Source of the DNA: Burkholderia sp.
GTDB taxonomy: Bacteria; Pseudomonadota; Gammaproteobacteria; Burkholderiales; Burkholderiaceae
Length of the DNA stretch: 9,875 bases
Assembly (NCBI GenBank): GCA_030151225.1
Contig: JASLEG010000266.1
Coordinates: 1 to 9,875 of the forward strand
Direction of reading: 5' to 3'
Shown here: one piece after another, positions 1 through 6,290 of the stretch
How positions within the stretch are numbered: the stretch's first letter is position 1
Layout: each line of letters begins with the position of its first letter
Notes under the pieces: model-generated
Seen by the model: the letters and a program-made list of their open reading frames with translations, nothing else
Told to the model about the DNA's origin: nothing
Databases searched by the model: none
Translations under genes and position numbers: made by a program

Positions 1-1304
1 CTCAGCGCCTGCGCGGCGCCGTGGCGCACGGCAGCGCGCTGCCCGCCGCGCTCGCGGCGGTGCAGGCGGCCCAGCCGGCGGCGTCGCGACCGATGTCGCG
101 CGGCGCGACCCAGGACATCGCCTATCGTGCGATGCGCCGGCTCGGCACCACCGAGTGGCTGATCGCCACGCTCGTCAGCAAGGCGCCGCCCGAGCACGTG
201 CAGTCGCTGCTGGCCTGCGCGCTCGCGCTGCTCGCCGACGACGCCGAGCACGCGGCCTACGCGCCGTTCACGGTGGTCGATCAGGCCGTCACGGCGATCG
301 GCGCGCGGCGCGAGTTCGCGTTCGCGAAGGGGCTCGTCAATGCGGTGCTGCGCCGTTTCCTGCGCGAGCGCGCGGCGCTCGTCGCGCAATGGCAGACGGT
401 GCGCACGGCGCGCTGGAACTACCGCGACTGGTGGATCGACGCGGTGGAGCGCGCCTGGCCCGCCGACTGGCAGGCGATCCTCGCGGCCGGCGACACGCAG
501 GGCCCGCTCACGCTGCGCGTGAATCCTCGCCACGCGAGCGTCGAGGCCTATCTGGCCACGCTGCGCGAGCACGAGATCGACGCGCAGGCGGCCGGCGAAC
601 ACGCGGTGCGGCTCGCCGCGCCGCTGCCCGTGGACCGCATCCCCGGCTTCGCCGAGGGCGTGGTGTCGGTGCAGGACGCCGGCGCGCAACTCGCGGCCGA
701 ACTGCTCGGCGCGGCGAGCGGCATGCGCGTGCTCGACGCGTGCGCGGCGCCCGGCGGCAAGACCGGCCATCTGCTCGAGCTCGCCGACGTGCACGTGATC
801 GCGCTCGAGAGCGATGCCACGCGCGCCACGCGCATCGACGAGAACCTCGCGCGCCTGAAGCTCGCCGCCGAGGTGCGGGTGGGCGACGCGGGCGCGCCCG
901 ACGCCTGGCACGACGGCCAGCCCTTCGACCGGATCCTTGCCGACGTGCCGTGCTCGGCCTCGGGCATCGTGCGCCGCCATCCGGACATCCGCTGGCTGCG
1001 CCGCGAAAGCGACATCGCCGCGCTCGCGGCCGAACAGCGCCGCATCCTGCTGGCCCTGTGGCCGCTGCTGAAACCGGGTGGCGAAATGCTGTACGTCACC
1101 TGCTCGATCTTCCCCGAGGAAGGCGAGCAGCAGGCGCGCTGGTTTGAAGAGGCAGTGGAAGATGCGGTACGATTGGACGCGCCCGGGCAACTCCTGCCGC
1201 GGGCCGCCGCGAGCCGGCAGCCGGAGATCGATGCCGGTCGCGGCGCCGTCGCGCGGCTGGCCGACCACGACGGATTCTTCTACGCCCGCTTTCAGAAACG
1301 GTGA
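1..1304 (+). CDS. rsmB: 16S rRNA (cytosine(967)-C5)-methyltransferase RsmB, 5'-truncated by the window edge
   Basis: RsmB transfers a methyl group from S-adenosylmethionine to C5 of cytosine 967 of 16S rRNA in the cytoplasm. The N-terminal third resembles the NusB-like RNA-binding domain of this family (helical, starting near the RGATQDIAYRAMRRLG stretch). The C-terminal part is a Rossmann methyltransferase. It shows the SAM motif DACAAPGGKTGHLLE near bases 735-780, motif IV DVPCSASGIVRRHPDIRW with its Cys codon at 951-953, and motif VI VTCSIFPEEGE with the catalytic-type Cys codon at 1101-1103. The frame stays open from base 3 to the window edge, and residues before the first in-frame GTG (base 21) read like the family N-terminus (LRGAVAHGSALPAAL). 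The true start therefore lies upstream, and GTG 21 is probably internal. The stop TGA (1302-1304) overlaps the next start. Confidence 0.95.
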   Translation, partial: QRLRGAVAHGSALPAALAAVQAAQPAASRPMSRGATQDIAYRAMRRLGTTEWLIATLVSKAPPEHVQSLLACALALLADDAEHAAYAPFTVVDQAVTAIGARREFAFAKGLVNAVLRRFLRERAALVAQWQTVRTARWNYRDWWIDAVERAWPADWQAILAAGDTQGPLTLRVNPRHASVEAYLATLREHEIDAQAAGEHAVRLAAPLPVDRIPGFAEGVVSVQDAGAQLAAELLGAASGMRVLDACAAPGGKTGHLLELADVHVIALESDATRATRIDENLARLKLAAEVRVGDAGAPDAWHDGQPFDRILADVPCSASGIVRRHPDIRWLRRESDIAALAAEQRRILLALWPLLKPGGEMLYVTCSIFPEEGEQQARWFEEAVEDAVRLDAPGQLLPRAAASRQPEIDAGRGAVARLADHDGFFYARFQKR

Positions 1305-1891
1305 CGATCTCTCGCCTCCTTCCACTTCGGTTCGCGGCCGCGCTGCTGGTCGCGATCACGCTGTGCTTCGCCGTCGTCGCCCCCGCTCATGCCGATCCGG
1401 TGAACGTGCAGCGCGCGTCGCTGCAGTCGGACGGCAACGGCTGGGCGCTCGACGCGCGCTTCGAGTTCGAGCTGAACGCGAACCTCGAGGATGCCGTCAA
1501 CAAGGGCATCCCGCTCTACTTCACCACCGATTTCGAGCTGAGCCGCGCGCGCTGGTACTGGTTCGACGAACAGCCGGTGTCGGTCACGCAGACCATCCGC
1601 CTGTCGTTCCAGCCGCTCACGCGTGAATATCGCGTCTCCACGGGCGGCCTGCAGCTCGGCTTCCCCACGCTGAAGGACGCGCTCGCGGTGGTCCAGCACG
1701 TCACGTCGTGGCACGTGATCGACCGCAATCAGGTGCAGCCCGGCGAGACCTACACGGCCTCGGTGCGCATGCAGCTCGACACTGCGCTGATGCCGAAGCC
1801 GTTCCAGGTGGACGCGGTGAACAACCGCGACTGGAGCCTGGTGTCCGACTGGAAGCGCTTCAACTTCACGGTGGCCGATCGTGCGAAATAA
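1301..1891 (+). CDS. exported DUF4390-family protein
   Basis: This 196-residue protein has a clear Sec signal peptide: basic start, hydrophobic core over residues 10-27, and a likely signal peptidase I site after APAHA, between residues 31 and 32. The mature part of about 165 residues has alternating hydrophobic/polar stretches that suggest beta structure, and no membrane segment or catalytic motif that I recognise. Length and context fit the DUF4390 family, whose function is unknown. The GTG start overlaps the rsmB stop by 4 bp (GTGA), and the 3' end overlaps the kinase gene by 11 bp. The ribosome binding site is weak, so translation probably depends on coupling to rsmB. The mature protein should be periplasmic, the compartment sampled by the sensor domain of the next gene. 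A role as an accessory of that kinase is inference from position only. Confidence 0.85.
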   Translation: MTISRLLPLRFAAALLVAITLCFAVVAPAHADPVNVQRASLQSDGNGWALDARFEFELNANLEDAVNKGIPLYFTTDFELSRARWYWFDEQPVSVTQTIRLSFQPLTREYRVSTGGLQLGFPTLKDALAVVQHVTSWHVIDRNQVQPGETYTASVRMQLDTALMPKPFQVDAVNNRDWSLVSDWKRFNFTVADRAK

Positions 1892-4289
1892 GCTGCGACG
1901 CGTGTTCGGCCAGAACCTGCTGGTGCGGGTGATCGTCTCGACGGTGGCGGTCACCGCGCTGCTGCTGCTGGTGCTGCTGGCGGCGGCCAGCGCCAACACC
2001 GAATTCTTCGACCGCTACTACTCGTGGCTCTACACCGCGAACATCCTGGTGGCGCTGGTGTTCCTGCTGGTGGTGCTCGGGCTCGGCGGCATGATCGTGG
2101 CGCGGCTGCGCAAGGGCAAGTTCGGCACGCGGCTGCTCGCCAAGCTCGCGATCTTCTTCGCGCTGGTGGGCGTGGTGCCGGGCGGCATCATCTACATCGT
2201 GTCGTACCAGTTCGTGTCGCGCAGCATCGAGTCGTGGTTCGACGTGAACGTGGAGACGGCGCTGACGGCCGGCCTGAATCTGGGCCGCGGCATGCTCGAC
2301 GCGTCGCTGTCGGATCTGCAGACCAAGGCGCGCCTGATGACCGAGCAGCTCGCGAGCGCCGACGCCACCACCAACGGCACCACGCTCACGCTGCTGCGCC
2401 TGCGCGACCAGTTCGGCGTGCAGGACGCCACGATCCTCGAGCCCGGCCACACCAGCGCGGGCGCCTCGCCGGACCTGCACATCGTGGCGCAGGCCTCGGG
2501 CAATTTCGCGGCGCTGATCCCCGACGACATGCCCACCGCGCTGATGCTGAGCCAGGCGCGCGAGCACGGCAGCTACGCGGCGATCGAGGGCGAGGTGGAC
2601 GGCGACCCGAGCGCGCGCGGCGCCAAGGGCGCGCTGCGCCTGCGGGTGGTGGAGCGCATCCCCAATTCGTCCACCGCGCTGCTGCAGCCCGCCGAGCGTT
2701 TCCTGCAGCTCACCCAGCCGGTGCCGCCGTCGCTCGCGCGCAATGCCGATGCCGTGCAGCGCGCCTATCGCGAGTACCAGGAGAAGTCGCTCGGCCGCAG
2801 CGGCCTGCGCAAGATGTACATCGGCACGCTCACGCTCGCGCTGTTCCTCGCCACCTTCATCGCGATGATGATCGCGCTCGCGCTCGGCAACCAGCTCGCG
2901 CGGCCGCTGTTCCTGCTCGCGCAGGGCACCAAGGAGATCACCGAGGGCGACTACACGCCGAAGCGCGAGCTCAAGACGCGCGACGAACTCGGCTTCCTCA
3001 CGCAGTCGTTCAACGCCATGACGCGTCAGCTTTCCGAGGCGCGCGCCGCGGTGGAGCGCAACCGCGTGGCGCTCGAATATTCGAAAACTTATCTCGAATC
3101 GATCCTCGCGAACCTGACCGCCGGCGTGTTCGTGCTCGACCGCCAGTTCCGCCTGACGATCGCCAACCGCGGCGCCGAGCGCATCTTCCGCCAGCCGTTC
3201 CAGTCGCAGATCGGCGCGGTGCTCGACCAGCTCGCGGTGGTGGCCGAATTCGGCGCGATGGTGCGCAAGGCCTTCGCCGATCGCGAGGCCGCGGCCCAGG
3301 GCCGCCACGAGGATCGCGGCCACTGGCAGCAGCAGTTCGCGGTGGTCGTGCCGGGCGAGGCGGAGCCGCTCACGCTGCTCGTGCGAGGCACGCGTCTTGC
3401 GTCGGCGCTCGCGAGCGAGGCCGCCGATCCGCAGACTTCCGGCTACGTGGTGGTGTTCGACGACATCTCCGACGTGATCTCGGCGCAGCGTTCGGTGGCG
3501 TGGGGCGAGGTGGCGCGCCGGCTCGCGCACGAGATCAAGAATCCGCTCACGCCGATCCAGCTCTCGGCCGAACGCCTGCAGATGAAGCTTGCGGAAAAGC
3601 TCGCGCCGGCCGATGCCGAGGTGCTCAGGCGCGGCGCCACCACCATCGTGAATCAGGTGGCGGCCATGAAGCGCATGGTGGACGACTTCCGCGATTACGC
3701 GCGCACGCCGCCCGCGGTGCTCGGCCATCTGCAGCTCAACGATCTCGTCAGCGAGGTGCTGACGCTGTACGGTGTGGGCGAGGGCAAGAACGTGATCGTG
3801 GTCGAGCAGGGGCCGCTGCCGGTGATCCGCGGCGACGCCACGCAATTGCGCCAGGTGATCCACAACCTGCTGCAGAACGCGCAGGATTCGGTGGCCGAGG
3901 TGGTGCAGCCTCGTGTGTGGCTCGAAACGAGGGCAGTAGAATATGGCGACCCCGATGCCGACGGCACGAAACGCATCGCGGTGCGGCTGAGCGTGTCCGA
4001 CAACGGCCCCGGCTTCGCGGCGCGCATCCTCACGCGCGCCTTCGAACCTTACGTGACGACGAAGGCGAAAGGCACGGGGCTCGGACTCGCGACGGTCAAG
4101 AAGATCGTGGACGAACACGGTGCGCGGATCGATCTGCGCAACCGCATGCAGGGCGATGTCGTCGAGGGGGCGCAGGTATCGATCCTGTTCCTGCAACTCG
4201 CCGACGACACCGCGGGCTCCGAGGGCGGAGCCACGAGCGGAACGGCACCCGCCAAGACAAAAGCAACCGTGCAGACAAGGGCAGCGTAA
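1881..4289 (+). CDS. ntrY: NtrY-like membrane sensor histidine kinase
   Basis: This 802-residue kinase should autophosphorylate and pass phosphate to the response regulator that follows. Visible parts in order: three N-terminal membrane helices (about residues 12-34, 51-74 and 87-110), a periplasmic region (about 111-311), a fourth helix (312-336), HAMP (337-391), PAS (about 404-525), a dimerisation helix with His550 in RLAHEIKNPLTP, and an ATPase domain with N box HNLLQNAQDS (661-670), G1 DNGPGF (from D707) and G2 GTGLGLA (from G731). The last 28 residues are an Ala/Thr/Gly-rich tail. This layout is that of NtrY rather than cytoplasmic NtrB. GTG 1881 gives a basic MRNKLRR before helix 1, and the next Met is residue 71, so this start is the best one despite a poor Shine-Dalgarno. 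The signal sensed is unknown. In other bacteria NtrYX responds to nitrogen or redox state, but nothing here shows which applies. Confidence 0.9.
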   Translation: MRNKLRRVFGQNLLVRVIVSTVAVTALLLLVLLAAASANTEFFDRYYSWLYTANILVALVFLLVVLGLGGMIVARLRKGKFGTRLLAKLAIFFALVGVVPGGIIYIVSYQFVSRSIESWFDVNVETALTAGLNLGRGMLDASLSDLQTKARLMTEQLASADATTNGTTLTLLRLRDQFGVQDATILEPGHTSAGASPDLHIVAQASGNFAALIPDDMPTALMLSQAREHGSYAAIEGEVDGDPSARGAKGALRLRVVERIPNSSTALLQPAERFLQLTQPVPPSLARNADAVQRAYREYQEKSLGRSGLRKMYIGTLTLALFLATFIAMMIALALGNQLARPLFLLAQGTKEITEGDYTPKRELKTRDELGFLTQSFNAMTRQLSEARAAVERNRVALEYSKTYLESILANLTAGVFVLDRQFRLTIANRGAERIFRQPFQSQIGAVLDQLAVVAEFGAMVRKAFADREAAAQGRHEDRGHWQQQFAVVVPGEAEPLTLLVRGTRLASALASEAADPQTSGYVVVFDDISDVISAQRSVAWGEVARRLAHEIKNPLTPIQLSAERLQMKLAEKLAPADAEVLRRGATTIVNQVAAMKRMVDDFRDYARTPPAVLGHLQLNDLVSEVLTLYGVGEGKNVIVVEQGPLPVIRGDATQLRQVIHNLLQNAQDSVAEVVQPRVWLETRAVEYGDPDADGTKRIAVRLSVSDNGPGFAARILTRAFEPYVTTKAKGTGLGLATVKKIVDEHGARIDLRNRMQGDVVEGAQVSILFLQLADDTAGSEGGATSGTAPAKTKATVQTRAA

Positions 4290-4994
4290 ATGGCAACCAT
4301 CCTGGTGGTAGATGATGAAATGGGCATCCGGGAATTGCTCTCGGAAATCCTCAGCGACGAAGGTCACGTCGTGGAGGTGGCGGAGAACGCGCAGGCCGCG
4401 CGCAGCTATCGTCAGCGGCTCGCGCCCGATCTGGTTCTGCTCGACATCTGGATGCCCGATACGGACGGCGTCACGCTGTTGAAGGAATGGGCGAGCCACG
4501 GGCAACTCACGATGCCCGTGATCATGATGTCGGGGCACGCGACGATCGATACCGCGGTCGAGGCGACCAAGATCGGCGCACTCGATTTCCTCGAGAAACC
4601 GATCGCGCTGCAGAAGCTGCTGAAGTCGGTCGAGCACGGCCTCGCGCGCGGCGCGGCGCCGGTGCCGCCCACCCCGGCCGCGAAGCCAGCGGTGGTGGCC
4701 GGCGTCGGCGGCCCGGCGGTGGTCGCGGCGGCCGCCGCGCTGCCGGCGATCAGCGAGGAGGTGCATGCCACGCTCGGCGGCGCGAGCCAGACGGCCGCGA
4801 TTCCGTTCGATATCCCGCTGCGCGAGGCGCGTGACGCGTTCGAGCGCGCCTATTTCGAGTACCACCTCGCGCGCGAGAACGGCAGCATGACGCGCGTGGC
4901 CGAGAAGACCGGCCTCGAGCGCACGCACCTGTATCGCAAGCTCAAGCAGCTCGGCGTGGAGCTCGGCAAGAAGCCGGTGGACGGCGGTCTCTGA
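4290..4994 (+). CDS. response regulator with receiver and Fis-type HTH domains (NtrX-like, no AAA+ domain)
   Basis: This 234-residue protein is the likely partner of the upstream kinase. The receiver domain (about 1-118) has acidic pocket D8/D9, phosphoacceptor D52 in LVLLDIWMPDTDG, S81 in MMSGHA and K103 in LEKP. An Ala/Pro/Val-rich linker follows (about 118-165), then a C-terminal Fis-type helix-turn-helix (about 183-230, including MTRVAEKTGLERTHLYRKL). Classical NtrX/NtrC carry a sigma54-activating AAA+ ATPase between these domains. Here there is no Walker A, no GAFTGA and no room for one. It should therefore bind DNA without remodelling sigma54 polymerase, as receiver + Fis regulators of the RegA/ActR kind do. 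ATG directly follows the ntrY TAA (TAAATG), with AAGGG at 4277-4281 inside ntrY as Shine-Dalgarno. Target genes cannot be read from the sequence. Confidence 0.9.
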   Translation: MATILVVDDEMGIRELLSEILSDEGHVVEVAENAQAARSYRQRLAPDLVLLDIWMPDTDGVTLLKEWASHGQLTMPVIMMSGHATIDTAVEATKIGALDFLEKPIALQKLLKSVEHGLARGAAPVPPTPAAKPAVVAGVGGPAVVAAAAALPAISEEVHATLGGASQTAAIPFDIPLREARDAFERAYFEYHLARENGSMTRVAEKTGLERTHLYRKLKQLGVELGKKPVDGGL

Positions 4995-4998
4995 CTTT

Positions 4999-5018
4999 TT
5001 CTCGATTTTTTGCGAGAA
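4999..5018 (+). terminator. weak hairpin after the response-regulator gene
   Basis: TTCTCG (4999-5004) pairs with CGAGAA (5013-5018) around a T-rich 8-nt loop, starting 5 nt after the stop codon. The stem is only 6 bp, and the T-run lies before and in the loop rather than after the stem, so this is not a standard intrinsic terminator. It may only help stability or pausing of the operon transcript, and read-through into the tRNA unit is possible. Confidence 0.25.
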
Positions 5019-5023
5019 GGGTC

Positions 5024-5052
5024 TTGATTTGCCGAAGAGGGCTCGCTATAAT
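5024..5052 (+). promoter_or_regulatory. sigma70 promoter of the tRNA-Phe gene
   Basis: The -35 box TTGATT (5024-5029) and a perfect -10 box TATAAT (5047-5052) are separated by 17 bp. The predicted start is near 5059, a few bases before the mature tRNA 5' end at 5067. This is the best promoter in the window and suits a highly expressed stable RNA. Confidence 0.85.
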
Positions 5053-5066
5053 CGCTTTTCTTCGTT

Positions 5067-5142
5067 GGCCCGGTAGCTCAGTTGGTAGAGCAGCGGATTG
5101 AAAATCCGCGTGTCGTTGGTTCGATTCCGACCCAGGCCACCA
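5067..5142 (+). tRNA. tRNA-Phe (anticodon GAA)
   Basis: The 76-nt gene folds as a complete cloverleaf with encoded CCA (5140-5142). Acceptor strands are 5067-5073 and 5132-5138. The D stem is GCTC/GAGC (5076-5079 with 5088-5091). The anticodon stem GCGGA/TCCGC (5093-5097 with 5105-5109) encloses loop TTGAAAA, with GAA at 5100-5102. The T stem (5115-5119 with 5127-5131) encloses TTCGATT. One oddity: acceptor pair 5-68 is C (5071) opposite A (5134), a mismatch, while the other six pairs are Watson-Crick. The gene has its own promoter and terminator. The GAA anticodon has no wobble GUN, so this tRNA is not a substrate of the queuosine pathway encoded next to it. Confidence 0.97.
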
Positions 5143-5148
5143 AATTCG

Positions 5149-5193
5149 AAAAGGTCCAAAAGCTTCGCGGCTTTTGGACCTTTTCCCATTTTT
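5149..5193 (+). terminator. intrinsic terminator of tRNA-Phe
   Basis: AAAAGGTCCAAAAGC (5149-5163) pairs perfectly over 15 bp with its reverse complement at 5170-5184 around a 6-nt TTCGCG loop. The 3' arm ends in TTTT, and after CCCA there is TTTTT (5189-5193). It begins 6 nt after the tRNA CCA end and separates the tRNA from the que genes. Confidence 0.9.
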
Positions 5194-5282
5194 AGCGTTG
5201 GAAGCGCCGGGTCATCGTGCCGGCCCGGTCCCTGGCATGCGGCGCTCCATATGGCGCGCGCCGGGCGAAGCGCCGGCCCGCA

Positions 5283-5291
5283 TGCTAAAAT
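5283..5291 (+). promoter_or_regulatory. extended -10 promoter candidate upstream of queC
   Basis: TGCTAAAAT (5283-5291) matches an extended -10 (TGn plus TAAAAT, 5 of 6 to consensus). It sits in otherwise very GC-rich DNA, which makes it stand out. No good -35 lies 16-18 bp upstream. Transcription would start near 5299, giving a leader of about 160 nt before queC. A weaker alternative is TTGTTT (5354-5359), 16 bp, TACATT (5376-5381), which would bypass the hairpin described below. Confidence 0.5.
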
Positions 5292-5312
5292 CCCTGCCGA
5301 CTCAAAGACTTG

Positions 5313-5355
5313 AAGGACTTGAGACGCCGGATTCCCGCGCCGCAAGTCCTTTTTT
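5313..5355 (+). terminator. terminator-like hairpin in the queC leader
   Basis: AAGGACTTG (5313-5321) pairs over 9 bp with CAAGTCCTT (5343-5351), enclosing a 21-nt GC-rich loop, and a run of six T (5350-5355) completes an intrinsic terminator. It lies 104 nt before the queC start and after the candidate promoter, so transcription would either end here as a short RNA of about 57 nt or read through into queC. The 5' arm carries one copy of a tandem GACTTGA repeat (5307-5313 and 5316-5322), and both copies can pair with CAAGTC. A competing stem CTCAA/TTGAG (5301-5305 with 5319-5323) overlaps the 5' arm. This looks like an attenuator, but no known riboswitch class was recognised. Confidence 0.6.
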
Positions 5356-5448
5356 GTTTGACGCTCGAGCCGCCGTACATTCCGCGGACGCGCCCGCCCC
5401 CGAGCTGGCGCCGTCCAGGGCTTCGCGCGACGCGAGCCTTCTCGATAC

Positions 5449-5452
5449 GGAG
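5449..5452 (+). promoter_or_regulatory. ribosome binding site that sets the queC start
   Basis: GGAG at 5449-5452 lies 6 nt before GTG 5459. The frame is open far upstream, so this site together with family similarity of the N-terminus (MIRT then ALVLFSGGQDS) decides the start. Confidence 0.75.
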
Positions 5453-5458
5453 TACACG

Positions 5459-6193
5459 GTGATTCGGACACACGCCAAGGGCGGCGCGCTCGTGCTGTTT
5501 TCGGGCGGCCAGGATTCGGCGACCTGCGTGGCCTGGGCGCTCGAGCGCTTCCAGACCGTCGAGACGCTCGGCTTCGATTACGGCCAGCGCCATCGCGTCG
5601 AGCTCGAATGTCGCGACAGCATCCGCGAGGCGCTGCGCACGCGCTTCCCGCAATGGGCCGGCCGGCTCGGCGACGATCACATGATCGACCTGTCGGTGCT
5701 CGGCGCGATCAGCGATACCGCGATGACGCGCTCGATCGAGATCGAGATGGCCGAGAACGGCCTGCCGAACACCTTCGTGCCCGGCCGCAACCTGATGTTC
5801 ATGACGATCGCGGCGGCCCTCGCCTGTCGCCGCGGCCTCAGCGTGCTGGTGGGCGGCATGTGCGAGACCGATTTCTCGGGCTACCCCGATTGCCGCGACG
5901 ACACGATGAAGGCGCTGCAGGTCGCGCTGAACCTCGGCATGGACACGCGCATGGTGCTCGAGACGCCGCTGATGTGGCTCGACAAGGCCGACACCTGGCG
6001 ACTGGCCGAGCAGCTCGGCGGCGAGGCGCTGGTGGAACTGGTGCGGGTCGAGACCCACACCTGCTACGTGGGCGAGCGCGCCGAGCTGCACGAATGGGGC
6101 TTCGGCTGCGGCGAGTGCCCGGCCTGCAAGCTGCGCCGGCGCGGCTACGAGGCGTATCGCAACGGCGAGCAAGTCACGGAAGCGCCGCTCTGA
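5459..6193 (+). CDS. queC: 7-cyano-7-deazaguanine synthase QueC
   Basis: QueC converts 7-carboxy-7-deazaguanine plus ammonia to preQ0 with ATP, in the cytoplasm, on the way to queuosine. The 244-residue product has the family's usual length. The ATP-binding PP-loop SGGQDS is at residues 15-20, and FDYGQRH and the FVPGRN stretch are conserved regions. The zinc-site cysteines are C202, C217, C220 and C223 in the C-terminal GFGCGECPACKLR region. The frame runs open upstream to about base 5174, but that stretch covers the tRNA terminator, a candidate promoter and a terminator-like hairpin. The GTG at 5459 with GGAG 6 nt upstream is therefore preferred over longer versions such as ATG 5282. It is first in a queC-queE-queD cluster and is followed by a 97-nt gap before queE. 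Confidence 0.95.
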   Translation: MIRTHAKGGALVLFSGGQDSATCVAWALERFQTVETLGFDYGQRHRVELECRDSIREALRTRFPQWAGRLGDDHMIDLSVLGAISDTAMTRSIEIEMAENGLPNTFVPGRNLMFMTIAAALACRRGLSVLVGGMCETDFSGYPDCRDDTMKALQVALNLGMDTRMVLETPLMWLDKADTWRLAEQLGGEALVELVRVETHTCYVGERAELHEWGFGCGECPACKLRRRGYEAYRNGEQVTEAPL

Positions 6194-6262
6194 AGCGCGG
6201 CATGCAGGCGTCACTGGCGCCACGGACGGCAACACGAATCACGCGGAAACAGGAACAGGAAC

Positions 6263-6281
6263 GGGCGGCGAGCCGCCGCCC
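6263..6281 (+). promoter_or_regulatory. hairpin just upstream of the queE start
   Basis: GGGCGGC (6263-6269) pairs with GCCGCCC (6275-6281) around a 5-nt loop, ending 9 nt before the queE ATG. Two AGGA motifs (6251-6254 and 6257-6260) lie just before the stem, and a poorer GGCGAG (6282-6287) lies after it. The stem could bring the upstream AGGA closer to the start codon or could limit queE translation. It has no T-run, so it is not a terminator. Confidence 0.4.
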
Positions 6282-6290
6282 GGCGAGCAG

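Noticed and set aside
1866..4928. A 1020-codon open frame on the - strand opposite the kinase and regulator genes
   Set aside because: The translation is Arg/His/Leu-rich and repetitive, typical of the antisense frame of high-GC coding DNA. The + strand has complete, motif-bearing proteins here.
5219..5285. Two copies of GCCGGCCCG, each near GCATGC or CATGC, as a mobile-element or attachment-site signal
   Set aside because: The copies are 9 bp in very GC-rich DNA. There is no integrase, no tRNA 3'-end duplication and no other island sign.
5194..5355. preQ1 riboswitch upstream of queC
   Set aside because: The expected preQ1-I core and A-rich tail, and recognisable preQ1-II/III features, were not found. 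Only an unclassified attenuator-like structure is supported.
5174..5458. A longer queC with up to 95 extra N-terminal residues (for example from ATG 5282)
   Set aside because: The extension crosses a candidate promoter and a terminator-like hairpin, has no family similarity, and the GTG at 5459 has GGAG 6 nt upstream with the standard QueC N-terminus.
5046..5471. A - strand open frame containing GRNRTNDTRIFNPLLYQLSYRA
   Set aside because: This is the well-known false protein obtained by translating the antisense of tRNA-Phe. The tRNA explains the conservation.
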